NCBI RefSeq assembly: GCF_030814115.1
Contig: NZ_JAUSUP010000001.1
Span: 62,001-126,000, forward strand
DNA from: Alkalibacillus filiformis
Lineage (GTDB): Bacteria; Bacillota; Bacilli; Bacillales; Alkalibacillaceae
Length of the DNA: 64,000 nt
Direction of reading: 5' to 3'
Positions 33,516 to 42,275 of this stretch are shown here, piece by piece. Both the position numbers and the translations under genes were made by a program. Below the pieces are notes generated by a model. It worked only from the letters and a program-made list of their open reading frames with translations. It was not told the DNA's origin and did not search any database. The first letter of the stretch is position 1. Every line of letters starts with the position of its first letter.

Positions 33516-33794
33516 ATGAAAAGCTTTTTTAAAGTGTTGTTAACCGGCTTACAAGTAACCATTATATTATCGCTACTCTTGTTTATTACCACTCTATTAA
33601 TGCTTGTACTAGGCTACTCTATAAATTACGCACCAACATTATTCGGTTTGCCACTGTTTATTATTGAGGTTTATGAGACACGATTTGCGATTGAAGCACG
33701 TGTGATGGGGCTTGCGCTATTTTTCATCATCGGCGTTATAGCTCACTTGGTGGTTCAATATTTCTTAAGGTATAAAAAGGCGAGTGTGCAGTGA
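33516..33794 (+). CDS. Small membrane protein
   Basis: 92 residues and two to three hydrophobic helices (about 7-32, 38-50 and 66-86). I know no family. AAAGGTGATAAA precedes the ATG at 33516. Ten bases separate it from the cupin stop, so it belongs to the same operon, and a strong terminator ends the unit. Confidence 0.65.
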   Translation: MKSFFKVLLTGLQVTIILSLLLFITTLLMLVLGYSINYAPTLFGLPLFIIEVYETRFAIEARVMGLALFFIIGVIAHLVVQYFLRYKKASVQ

Positions 33795-33799
33795 AGGTT

Positions 33800-33838
33800 G
33801 ACTTAAGGTGAGATCTCACCTTAAGTCATTTTATTTTA
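33800..33838 (+). terminator. Terminator of the ABC-cupin operon
   Basis: Perfect 15-pair inverted repeat TGACTTAAGGTGAGA / TCTCACCTTAAGTCA, then TTTTATTTTATT. Confidence 0.9.
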
Positions 33839-33881
33839 TTGAAAATTTTGGTAATATAAAGTTGTAGCAAGGGGGATTAGT

Positions 33882-34817
33882 ATGAACAGTAAAGATCTTA
33901 TCCAAGCATTCGGGTTTAACGTTGATCAAGAGCAGGAAAGTATTTACCCATTTTCACCGGTTTATAAAGTGGATGATTTTATTATTAAAAGAACACAGTT
34001 TCCAATCAAGCAAGCTAATCAATTTGTGAGATATTTAAATCATCTACATGATCACGGTGTTCCTGTTGTAACACCAGTTAATTTAGATGGAAGTAATCCA
34101 TTACAAATTGCTGATGAATGTTATGTTTGTTATCCATTTATTGATGGATCAGAATATAAAGGAATAAAAAAAGAGATCAAACAGGCTGGCAAACTACTTG
34201 GTAAAATCCATTCGCTAGCATCACGAGACAATACATACGAATTAGAAGAATATGATGTGTTTGACTTTTATGGTAATGAAGTAGATGAACATATTGCAGA
34301 AATTGAGAAACTAAATAGCCAATATGAGTCTGGACTAAATATAGACAGATTAAAGGAAATCTTTAGTGAAGCCGTTACAAAACAAGACTACTTAAAAAAC
34401 GCACCGATTACTTGGGTTGAAACGCCTCACGACTATAAAGCGAATAACTTAGTGTATAAAGAAAACCCGGTGTTAATAGATCCAGATCATGCAAAGTGGA
34501 TCCCAAGAACATTTGACTTAGCATTAGCGTTATTACTATTTCACAATGAGTTCTCATCTGCACCCAATCGTCTGTTTACACTTGAAGAGTGGCGAGTTTT
34601 CCTAGAAGGTTATCATCAATATCAATCTTTAACTGAAGCTGAATTAAAGGTGTGGGATGAAGCCGTCGTGCACGTTTTCCTTGATGAAGTGATGTGGATC
34701 TTAGCTGAAGAGGATGACTGGGCACGAGAGGAGCAACGTGAACTGCTAATGAGTTTAGTAGATTTTATATTTGATTTTAAGGTTTATTCAGATGTGCTCA
34801 ATAAAAGTTTTGTATAA
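33882..34817 (+). CDS. Aminoglycoside phosphotransferase-fold kinase (APH family)
   Basis: 311 residues. The APH/choline-kinase fold is seen in the catalytic stretch ETPHDYKANNLVYKENPVLIDPDHAKWIPR (about 186-215). His-Asp-Tyr-Lys-Ala-Asn-Asn stands for the usual HxDxxxxN loop and LIDPDHA for the DFG-like metal-binding Asp. The acceptor substrate is unknown; in Bacillaceae such proteins are not normally resistance genes. Start behind AAGGGGG. Followed closely by the next gene. Confidence 0.8.
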   Translation: MNSKDLIQAFGFNVDQEQESIYPFSPVYKVDDFIIKRTQFPIKQANQFVRYLNHLHDHGVPVVTPVNLDGSNPLQIADECYVCYPFIDGSEYKGIKKEIKQAGKLLGKIHSLASRDNTYELEEYDVFDFYGNEVDEHIAEIEKLNSQYESGLNIDRLKEIFSEAVTKQDYLKNAPITWVETPHDYKANNLVYKENPVLIDPDHAKWIPRTFDLALALLLFHNEFSSAPNRLFTLEEWRVFLEGYHQYQSLTEAELKVWDEAVVHVFLDEVMWILAEEDDWAREEQRELLMSLVDFIFDFKVYSDVLNKSFV

Positions 34818-34829
34818 GGAGCGCTAGCA

Positions 34830-35261
34830 ATGAAAACTAAAATTCTATTGATAGCCCTAACAGCATCAATCATCCTTAACATCACTGTTATATTCAGCTT
34901 AGTCAATCAAAACAACGAGGGTAGCGTTGAACAAACTTTAAACCGATTTATGTTTGATGCTGCATTCCAAATTCAAGGTGAAATGACAGAAGAACACTAT
35001 GCAAGGATGAGCCAAACGTTTGATCATATTGAGGAGTTGTCGCGAAATTCAATGGATGACTCAGACTATTCGCGTGAAGTTTGGCAAACGATGAGTGTCG
35101 TTCATCAACAATTAACGTCAGTCGATCATCACGTCCTCGAGCTAGAACCAAAGACGAGAAGAGAAATCTCTCAAACTATCAACCACTCAGTTGAAAACCG
35201 AAACATTATTGAAATCGAGCAAAACATTTATGACATTATAAGAGAAAATGAAACTGATTAA
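34830..35261 (+). CDS. Membrane-anchored helical protein of unknown function
   Basis: 143 residues with a single N-terminal helix (about 4-25) that could be an uncleaved anchor. The rest is acidic and predicted to be all helix. Family not recognised. It lies 12 bases after the APH-like gene behind AAGGAGCG and is probably co-transcribed. Confidence 0.65.
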   Translation: MKTKILLIALTASIILNITVIFSLVNQNNEGSVEQTLNRFMFDAAFQIQGEMTEEHYARMSQTFDHIEELSRNSMDDSDYSREVWQTMSVVHQQLTSVDHHVLELEPKTRREISQTINHSVENRNIIEIEQNIYDIIRENETD

Positions 35262-35318
35262 GGCATCTTCCAAACAGGGAGTTGTCTTTTTTGTTTGTTA
35301 AGAAGGTTGATATTGGGT

Positions 35319-35570
35319 GAGCGCTGATAAATTTGCTTGAGCGCTGATAAAAGTTGGTGAACGCTGATAAACATCACGTGAACGCCGATAAAAATTTACG
35401 AGCGCTGATAAGTTAGTCGCGAACGCTGATAATTTTTCCTGAGCGCTGATAAAAAATGTCGGTGAAATATTGTGAACGCCAAATAAATCGCATGAACGCC
35501 AGAATCCAGGCCGCAAGCGCCAAATAATTATCATTAACGCCAAAATCCATACCTCAATCGCCAAAAAATC
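35319..35570 (+). repeat. Intergenic array 6 of the GAGCGCYGATAAA/GAGCGCCAAA repeat (12 units)
   Basis: Seven GATAAA-type units and then five CCAAA-type units on the plus strand, with a period of about 20-22 bp. Here CTGATAAA dominates and the regular alternation is lost, so this copy looks older. A 117-codon minus-strand frame across it is a repeat artefact. It fills most of the 508-base gap; the remainder carries the promoter region of the DMT permease gene, including a small inverted repeat AAACT-N7-AGTTT near 35712. Confidence 0.9.
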
Positions 35571-35769
35571 TAATAATCTACAACCCTCATTTCCACCGCC
35601 ACACCGCGATATACCTCGACCGCAAAATTTGCCAAAATATTTTTTCATCAAAAAGGTTGCTTATAAGCGCTAAGCGTTGTAAGATGAACAAGCTTGACAC
35701 AAATTAAATCAAACTTCTTAGTAGTTTGACCTGAACCTGTTAGATAGAGAGAAAAGGGAGGGTTTAACG

Positions 35770-36702
35770 ATGAGAATGAGAATGAATAACTTTATTGCCT
35801 ATGGAATGGTGATCTTCGGTGCAGGCTTTTGGGGCTTAACAGGCTTATTCGTCCAAAACTTATATGACTACGGATTCACGCCATGGCAAGTCGTCACACT
35901 TCGCTTAACATTTTCCAGCTTAATCCTACTCACGATGTTAGCAATATTTGCCAGAAGTTATTTAAAGATTCGATTGATCGATTTACCTTATTTCATTGCA
36001 CTTGGCGTCGTCAGTATTGCACTTTTCAATTGGTTTTATTTCCAAGTCATGGACCTTGCATCACTTTCAGTCGCCGTCGTATTCGTCTATACTTCACCCG
36101 TCTTTGCAGCCATCATAGCTAAAATCTTCTTTAATGAAGCTCTTACCGTAACTAAAATCATAGCCATTCTTATGACGATCACAGGAAGTGCATTTGCGAT
36201 CGAATTCTTTCCAATTGGCGAATTCTCATTAACGATTCAAACCATTATATACGGATTACTTGCAGGCTTTTTCTGTTCGACGTATAGCTTAATCGGCAAA
36301 GACGTCAGCCGCTGGTACCACCCATTTACAATCACGACGTACGCGATGCTTTGCGGTACGCTATTTTTAATCCCAACAAGTGGCATATGGCAAAACTACG
36401 AAGCGTTCGCACACGGAGATGTATGGCTAAATATACTCGGAATTGTTATTATATCAACAATTGTAGCTTATTTACTTTACACAAACGGTCTTGCCTATGT
36501 CGAATCAAGTAAAGCGACAATACTCGCTTCAATTGAGATTGTCATTGCTGTCATTGTTGGAGTCGTTGTGTTCAATGAGATCTTAACTGGTTGGCAACTA
36601 TTCGGGTTCGTCCTATTGTTCGGCTCGTTATTCTTAACGGTGTTCTCGTTTAAAGGAAAAGTTAAAGTGAAGAAACCACGAGATGAAAACCATCCCAGAT
36701 GA
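35770..36702 (+). CDS. EamA/DMT-family permease
   Basis: 310 residues, ten predicted helices in two homologous EamA halves (about 10-140 and 150-295). Typical motifs are GAGFWGLTGLFVQ at the start and the repeat VYTSPVFAAIIAKIFFNEALT. Exports or imports a small metabolite; which one is unknown. GGGAGGG precedes the ATG. Monocistronic. Confidence 0.87.
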   Translation: MRMRMNNFIAYGMVIFGAGFWGLTGLFVQNLYDYGFTPWQVVTLRLTFSSLILLTMLAIFARSYLKIRLIDLPYFIALGVVSIALFNWFYFQVMDLASLSVAVVFVYTSPVFAAIIAKIFFNEALTVTKIIAILMTITGSAFAIEFFPIGEFSLTIQTIIYGLLAGFFCSTYSLIGKDVSRWYHPFTITTYAMLCGTLFLIPTSGIWQNYEAFAHGDVWLNILGIVIISTIVAYLLYTNGLAYVESSKATILASIEIVIAVIVGVVVFNEILTGWQLFGFVLLFGSLFLTVFSFKGKVKVKKPRDENHPR

Positions 36703-36719
36703 AGAATAGATAATTAAAA

Positions 36720-36775
36720 AAATAGTAGTTGAGTTCTGGATTAAATTCCCGCCACAACTTAACTACTATTTCTTT
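36720..36775 (+). terminator. Probable terminator
   Basis: Long stem AAATAGTAGTTGAGTT / AACTTAACTACTATTT (one wobble) around a loop of about 20 bases, followed by CTTTG. Confidence 0.65.
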
Positions 36776-36864
36776 GTATGCAATAATAATTAAATAGACT
36801 TTGATAATTATTTAGTGTTAGTTAGAATGGTAATATAAAATCTGTAGTAAAGGGGAAGTGATGG

Positions 36865-37647
36865 GTGATAAAAAAGGCATTATCTTTATCAGAGTTCTCA
36901 AAATTCACTCTGTTTGAATTTATCTACATAATCCTATACATAACAATTCCATTTATTTACTTATACTTTGAAAGGGATATGAACTATCAGTTTTCACTAA
37001 TCCTTATTCAACTACTTGTACTTGGTATCTTGGTCAGGAACCTAAGGAAGGAAGTTTGCTTTAAAAAGTATTCCCCTTTTGGTTATAAACTTATAAGTTT
37101 CTTTATACTAATTAGTACTATATCATTTGTTTTATTTATGATTTTGGAGCCAAAAGAATTATGGTTGGAATGGATAATAGCAATTCTAATGGTGATCAGT
37201 TTTATGTTTTACCTTAGTATTGTAGTGTTATTTATAGGTTATTTTGTAAATTTTGCATTTACCTATGAATTAAAAAGAACATTTCCGTTTGATAAAGACA
37301 AAGGTAATAAAGAAGAAGAAAGATTAGATTTGAAAGAGTTATCAAAATTCATGAGTGTATCTGATCAAACTAATTATAAGCTTTTGGGTTACATAGAGTT
37401 TATCTTTATTGCCATGTTTATATATTTACTTTATGGGTGGATCGTATCGTTTGAAGTTATTAGAGCTGAGATGGTTAGGTTGCTTTCAAGTAATGAAGCT
37501 TTGTTATTAGTATTACATTCCTATGATTTTGGTTTAGTTTTAGCTAGTTTCTCTATTACTTTAAGTATTTTTAGTTTAACCCAAAAAAGAAAAAATGATA
37601 TCTTGAATCAAGCTAGGAAAGGTTTAGAAAAGGAAAGTCAGTCATAA
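36865..37647 (+). CDS. Membrane protein of unknown function
   Basis: 260 residues with six predicted helices (two near the N terminus, two near 75-125, two near 170-240) and a cytosolic Lys/Glu-rich segment near 140-165. Family not recognised. GTG start behind AGGGGAAG. It is more AT-rich than the neighbouring permease and has no evident partner, which marks the start of the accessory half of the window. Confidence 0.65.
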   Translation: MIKKALSLSEFSKFTLFEFIYIILYITIPFIYLYFERDMNYQFSLILIQLLVLGILVRNLRKEVCFKKYSPFGYKLISFFILISTISFVLFMILEPKELWLEWIIAILMVISFMFYLSIVVLFIGYFVNFAFTYELKRTFPFDKDKGNKEEERLDLKELSKFMSVSDQTNYKLLGYIEFIFIAMFIYLLYGWIVSFEVIRAEMVRLLSSNEALLLVLHSYDFGLVLASFSITLSIFSLTQKRKNDILNQARKGLEKESQS

Positions 37648-37748
37648 TCTTTATTTTAGGTTTCAAATAAAATTCTTTAGATTTTGTACAAACTTTAATA
37701 GTTATATACGCTTAAAAACTTTCATTAAATAATTATCAACCCAATACC

Positions 37749-37785
37749 AAAAAGCCCCTTAGCTAAAAAGTTAAGGGGCTTTTTC
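37749..37785. terminator. Bidirectional terminator
   Basis: Stem AAAAAGCCCCTTA / TTAAGGGGCTTTTT, T-rich on both sides; serves the membrane protein gene and faces the convergent YjcZ-type gene. Confidence 0.85.
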
Positions 37786-37841
37786 ATACATTAGGTTGAT
37801 ACAAACTCGCGTTAGAAGGTTGGAAAATCAGGTCTCAACCC

Positions 37842-37937
37842 TTAGCAGTAAAAAGAAGCGCCTACAATAATTAGTAAAATAAACAACACAACGATCAACA
37901 CGAACGAGTCACCGTAACGTCCTCCTGAATAGCCCAT
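37842..37937 (-). CDS. YjcZ-family mini-protein
   Basis: 31 residues: MGYSGGRYGDS, a single membrane helix (FVLIVVLFILLIIVGASF) and a terminal Tyr-Cys. This is the second YjcZ-type copy in the window. AAAGGAGGTACTCGCC precedes the ATG. Function unknown; family members are often linked to sporulation. Confidence 0.85.
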   Translation of the reverse strand: MGYSGGRYGDSFVLIVVLFILLIIVGASFYC

Positions 37938-38137
37938 GGCGAGTACCTCCTTTATCACTATAGTACATTACATCATATGTTTAGGATGGTGAAATGGGTG
38001 GGCCGGTGTTGGGGGGAAGGGAAGTATTTTTAACGTTTATACATTGAAATGTATCACTACAGCTTTTCCTTAAGTTTACAAGAAGAAAAATATTTAGTAT
38101 ATTTGAAATGTTAGGAAAAAATTGAAGGAGGGTGATA

Positions 38138-38224
38138 TTGTGGAATTACGAAGAATTAATGCAAGAACAAGAAAACGAAATTACCCAATATGCAACCTCC
38201 CAAAGTGTTTGGGAAGATCATTAG
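38138..38224 (+). CDS. Possible 28-residue peptide upstream of the acetyltransferase gene
   Basis: A TTG start five bases after an excellent AAGGAGGGTGATA site, encoding an acidic peptide (MWNYEELMQEQENEITQYAT and eight further residues). It lies 68 bases upstream of the GNAT gene. It could be a leader peptide or a free-standing small protein. An overlapping GTG frame of 29 residues is the weaker alternative. Confidence 0.35.
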   Translation: MWNYEELMQEQENEITQYATSQSVWEDH

Positions 38225-38291
38225 CATGAGGTAATAACACACTGTACATCCTAACAATCTTGTTCTTTGCAAATTAGGAGGAACAAGAAAT

Positions 38292-39056
38292 ATGATTCAT
38301 TATGTAGAAATCCAAGAAAGAGAAAAATTAGCGCCATTATTTAAAGACTTTGATGACACCGTCGTTTTGTCGTGCTTACAAGGCCATATGGGTAGTGCCT
38401 ACGTGGATGACCTCAATCATCCAACGGTAGCCCAAATCATTGTTGGAATTTTTGTGTTCTATGCAGGAGACCATGATGCTGATGAAGCAAATGAACTGCT
38501 GCAAAACTTACCAGAATTCACTCTTGCGACCGTTAAAACTGAAGAGTGGAGAAAGAAATTTGAAACATTGCATAAAGGATCCTTTGAAAAAATCAAAAGG
38601 TATGAGTTTTATAAAAATCCAAATCACTTAAATCAAGATTACATTAAAAAGTATCTGACACACATACCAGAGGAGTACGAACTAAAACCCATTGACTTAA
38701 CGATAGCTGAAGACCCTACATTGCATGAGCTTTCTGAAGACTTTATAGCTCAATTTAATTCTACTAATGACTTTGTAGAAAGAGGAATGGGCTTCGCTAT
38801 GCTTCACAAAGGTAAAGTCGTCTGTGGAGCAACCTCATTTAGTATATACGATGATGGTATTGAAATTGAAGTTGCAACACACCCCGATTATAGAGGAAAA
38901 GGTTTAGCAACGATTACAGCTTCTGCTTTAATATTAGAGTGCTTAAATAGAGGGTTTTACCCAAGTTGGGATGCTGCCAATATGGAATCAGTCAAGCTAG
39001 CTGAGAAACTAGGTTATAAATTTAAGACTGAATATGAAACTTATGTTATAGAATAA
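38292..39056 (+). CDS. GNAT acetyltransferase (PF12746 type)
   Basis: 254 residues. The N-terminal half has no canonical GNAT features, as in the ZmaR-like/PF12746 group. The acetyl-CoA-binding half (about 170-250) reads IEIEVATHPDYRGKGLATITASALI with the R/Q-x-x-G-x-G/A motif, then WDAANMESVKLAEKLGY. It transfers acetyl groups to a small molecule that is unknown. AGGAGGAACAAG precedes the ATG. Confidence 0.85.
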   Translation: MIHYVEIQEREKLAPLFKDFDDTVVLSCLQGHMGSAYVDDLNHPTVAQIIVGIFVFYAGDHDADEANELLQNLPEFTLATVKTEEWRKKFETLHKGSFEKIKRYEFYKNPNHLNQDYIKKYLTHIPEEYELKPIDLTIAEDPTLHELSEDFIAQFNSTNDFVERGMGFAMLHKGKVVCGATSFSIYDDGIEIEVATHPDYRGKGLATITASALILECLNRGFYPSWDAANMESVKLAEKLGYKFKTEYETYVIE

Positions 39057-39073
39057 TAGATGATGCTTTCCAG

Positions 39074-39101
39074 ATACCCCTTAAAACTAATTAAGGGGTA
39101 T
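39074..39101 (+). terminator. Rho-independent terminator
   Basis: Perfect 11-pair stem ATACCCCTTAA / TTAAGGGGTAT, loop AACTAA. Confidence 0.85.
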
Positions 39102-39134
39102 TACTTTATTAAAATAAAAATTGGAGGCGCTTTT

Positions 39135-39766
39135 ATGAAGTTTATTGTAGTTGTTTGTTGGTTATTTTTAATCACCCTGGCGGCTTGCACTACAGAGGAT
39201 ACCAATATAGACATTGACCAATCGGCAGAAAATACACTTATAGAAGTGGCAGACAATAATCTCATACACGAAGATGACGGGTACTATGAGGTGAATACAT
39301 TAGAAGAATTATTGGATTCTGAGCTCATCGTGAAAGGCGAAGTCGTTGAGATTGAAGGCCCATTTGAAACAGAAGATCTAATCAATGAACTCTTCCAAGA
39401 CTATAACGATTATTTCAAGTTCCACATCGACCTAATCATTGAAGTCGACGAATACTATGGCAACACACTCCCATATGATGAAATCGTCGTCAGAAGAGAA
39501 GGTGGCAAAATCGACGATCGTGCACACATCACACCATTTGAACATTTCGCAATAGGAGAAAAAGTCCTCATCTTCAATTAGAAAACGATCCCGAAAGATA
39601 CACCCAAGTGCTAGATGGTTACGAGCCAGAACAGTACTTCGGCTTACAGATGAATACAACATTTAAAAAAGGAAGCGGCGATGAGTACATTCGAGCTGAT
39701 GGGGTTGGAGAGTATGAAGGGAGGGAGAAGGTTACGGTTGGTGAGATTGAAAGGGTCATTAAATGA
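39135..39766 (+). pseudogene. Acidic lipoprotein gene with a frameshift
   Basis: The first frame from ATG 39135 (behind GGAGGCGC) gives a lipobox LAAC (Cys18) and an acidic domain ending EHFAIGEKVLIF before TAG 39579-39581. Reading one base earlier just before that stop (ATCTTCCAATTAG instead of ATCTTCAATTAG) joins it to a second frame that runs on to 39766. That continuation (LENDPERYTQVLDGYEPEQY, later VTVGEIERVIK) reads like the natural end of the protein, about 210 residues in total. A one-base deletion near 39575 is therefore likely, either real or a sequencing error. Function unknown. Confidence 0.7.
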
Positions 39767-39791
39767 AAAAGGGGCTAAATTGCCCGTTTTT
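39766..39791. terminator. Terminator between convergent genes
   Basis: AAAAAGGGGC / GCCCGTTTTT with one mismatch around TAAATT; five T on each outer arm. Confidence 0.7.
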
Positions 39792-39802
39792 CATTTTGAA
39801 AG

Positions 39803-40111
39803 TTATTCAGTTTTACTCGGATACTTCTCACCATTTTTCTTCAGTTTTGCCTCAATAATTTCTTCAACATCTAATTTAAGGTCTGAGCACAGCATCAGTG
39901 AGTAGATTAAAACATCTGCAATTTCCTCTTGGATATTGCCTTTGTTAGATTCTAATGCTGTTTCACTATCTTTCCATTGAAAGTCCTCCAATAATTCTGC
40001 TGCTTCGATCGAGATTGAAATCGCTAAGTCTTTAGGATTGTGGAAGTGTCGCCAATTTCGTTGATCTCTAAATTGGTTAATTGAATTAATTATTTTATGT
40101 AAGTCACTCAC
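39803..40111 (-). CDS. MazG-like nucleotide pyrophosphohydrolase
   Basis: 102 residues. The all-alpha NTP pyrophosphatase metal motif is seen as IEAAELLEDFQW (about residues 34-45) and EEIADVLIYSLML (about 62-74), i.e. ExxE and ExxD. The group includes RS21-C6/dCTPase-like enzymes that hydrolyse non-canonical or excess dNTPs. No signal peptide. Transcribed away from the nuclease-helicase gene. Confidence 0.87.
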   Translation of the reverse strand: MSDLHKIINSINQFRDQRNWRHFHNPKDLAISISIEAAELLEDFQWKDSETALESNKGNIQEEIADVLIYSLMLCSDLKLDVEEIIEAKLKKNGEKYPSKTE

Positions 40112-40247
40112 CTATAATCTACTCCTTACTTTAATAGTAGTTTACCATTTCAGTCTTTAGAAAATTTTAGTAATATGTATTTATAGCATATTTTATCATT
40201 TCATCTATTTAATTCACATAGATTGTTTTGGGTTAGGAGGATTATGT

Positions 40248-42179
40248 GTGATTGTATATGAAGCGAATAAACAAGAATTCCTTAATCACGTTGATCAAGA
40301 TGAGCTTGTCACTCACATACTAGACGTATTTGAAGAAAAGTTAGGGCGCACTAGTGAGTCAGAAATACGCTCTTGGGACAACTCTATGTTGCATATGTAT
40401 CGCGTCTTAAATGACGAAGAAATTCCTAATGATGCTGGAGTTGCTATAGAATATAAAATTCCCTATACGTCAAAAAGAGTTGACTTCTTATTATCTGGAT
40501 TTGATGGGGAAAATGATCATGTAGTCATAGTCGAATTAAAGCAATGGTCTGAGGTTGAAAAGGTAGAAGGGAAAGAAGCAATCGTTAAAACGGCACTAAA
40601 TAGAGGGCTGCGTGAAGTGGCACACCCATCTTATCAAGCATGGTCTTACTCTGCTTTAATTGAAGACTTTAACGAGAATGTTCAAGAACAATCTATACAA
40701 CTGCAACCATGCGCTTATTTACATAATTACAGACGAACAGATGATGACCCTTTGACAGATGAGTATTATGATCACTATCTGAACTTAGCACCTGTTTATA
40801 CAAAAGGTGATGTAGCTAAGCTCAGAGACTTCATAAAGAAACATATTGTATACGGAGATCAAAAAGAGGTTTTATATCAAATAGAGCAAGGTAAAATAAG
40901 ACCATCAAAATCACTTCAAGACTCATTAACAAGTATGTTACAAGGTAATGAAGAGTTTATTATGATTGATGAGCAAAAGGTCTTCTACGAAACAGCATTG
41001 CAGTTAGCAGACAGAGCCATTCAAACTGATACAAAACAAGTCATGATTGTCGAAGGTGGTCCAGGTACAGGTAAATCAGTATTGGCGGTCAACTTACTAG
41101 TTGCTATGACTAATAAGTCTTTAACTTGCCAGTATGTTACGAAAAATTCAGCTCCTAGAAATGTTTATTCTACAAAGCTTAAAGGTGATTTTAAAAAGAC
41201 GCGAATTGATAATTTATTTAAAGGATCTGGCAGTTATACTGATACAGAAGAAGATGAGCTAGATGTTTTAATAGTGGACGAAGCTCATAGGTTGAATGAA
41301 AAATCAGGTATGTTTCAGAACTTAGGAGAAAATCAAGTGAAAGAAGTTATTCATACTAGTAAGCTATCAGTTTTCTTCATCGATGAAAATCAACGTGTTA
41401 CTTTGAAAGATGTTGGCAATATCGAGATGATCAAAGAATTTGCAGAAGAATACGGAGCTGAGGTAACTTATGGTGAATTAGCTTCTCAATTCAGGTGTGA
41501 TGGCTCAGATGGATATATCGCATGGCTTGATGACGTATTACAAATTAGAGAAACAGCTAATACCAATGACATGAGTATAGACTATGATTTTAGAGTATTT
41601 TCTGACCCACACGTAATGAAACAAGAGTTAATTAAGAAAAATAAACTCAATAATAAGTCAAGGGTTGTAGCAGGCTATTGCTGGGAGTGGCCTAAAGACC
41701 AACGTAATAAAACCGACTATCACGATATTAGAATCGAAGAACATGATTTTTCTATTAGTTGGAATCTAGGAAATACAGATACGTGGGCTATTGACGAAGA
41801 ATCTATCCATGAAGCGGGTTGTATTCACACAAGTCAAGGTCTTGAGTTTGATTATGTTGGAGTGATTATTGGAGACGACTTACGTGTTGAAAATGGTGAA
41901 GTGGTTACTGATCTCACAAAGCGTGCCAAATCCGATCAGTCATTAAGAGGGATTAAGAAGCGGCTCAAAGAAGACCCTGAAGAAGCTCAAAAAATAGCTG
42001 ATCGAATTATACGTAATACTTATAGAACTCTTATGACGAGAGGGCAAAAAGGGTGTTTTGTATATTGTACAGATAAGAATCTAGAGCGTTATTTAATGGA
42101 GAGATTAAAAAGAGAAAAAGATTATAATGAAATGATTAACCAAGAAATGAAAGTAGCGGAGAGAAGAAGGGATTATTAA
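40248..42179 (+). CDS. DUF2075 ATPase/helicase with N-terminal PD-(D/E)XK-like domain
   Basis: 643 residues. Residues 55-110 (AIEYKIPYTSKRVDFLLSGF... VVIVELKQW) carry a D...ExK nuclease-like core. The SF1-type helicase/ATPase follows: Walker A GGPGTGKS (270-277), Walker B VLIVDEAHR (about 343-351), DENQRVT motif III (about 385) and late motifs (HTSQGLEFDYVGVIIG, about 545, and TYRTLMTRGQKG, about 592). This is the DUF2075 family, found singly in accessory regions and sometimes tied to defence. Start GTG behind GGAGGATTAT. No partner gene is adjacent. Confidence 0.85.
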   Translation: MIVYEANKQEFLNHVDQDELVTHILDVFEEKLGRTSESEIRSWDNSMLHMYRVLNDEEIPNDAGVAIEYKIPYTSKRVDFLLSGFDGENDHVVIVELKQWSEVEKVEGKEAIVKTALNRGLREVAHPSYQAWSYSALIEDFNENVQEQSIQLQPCAYLHNYRRTDDDPLTDEYYDHYLNLAPVYTKGDVAKLRDFIKKHIVYGDQKEVLYQIEQGKIRPSKSLQDSLTSMLQGNEEFIMIDEQKVFYETALQLADRAIQTDTKQVMIVEGGPGTGKSVLAVNLLVAMTNKSLTCQYVTKNSAPRNVYSTKLKGDFKKTRIDNLFKGSGSYTDTEEDELDVLIVDEAHRLNEKSGMFQNLGENQVKEVIHTSKLSVFFIDENQRVTLKDVGNIEMIKEFAEEYGAEVTYGELASQFRCDGSDGYIAWLDDVLQIRETANTNDMSIDYDFRVFSDPHVMKQELIKKNKLNNKSRVVAGYCWEWPKDQRNKTDYHDIRIEEHDFSISWNLGNTDTWAIDEESIHEAGCIHTSQGLEFDYVGVIIGDDLRVENGEVVTDLTKRAKSDQSLRGIKKRLKEDPEEAQKIADRIIRNTYRTLMTRGQKGCFVYCTDKNLERYLMERLKREKDYNEMINQEMKVAERRRDY

Positions 42180-42275
42180 ATTGTATCTTTATCGTGACAA
42201 AACATTGTAATGAAGAAAGCTAGTAAGCTCTCATTATAAAAATGTGCTAGTAAGATTAATTTAGGAGGTGATCCC

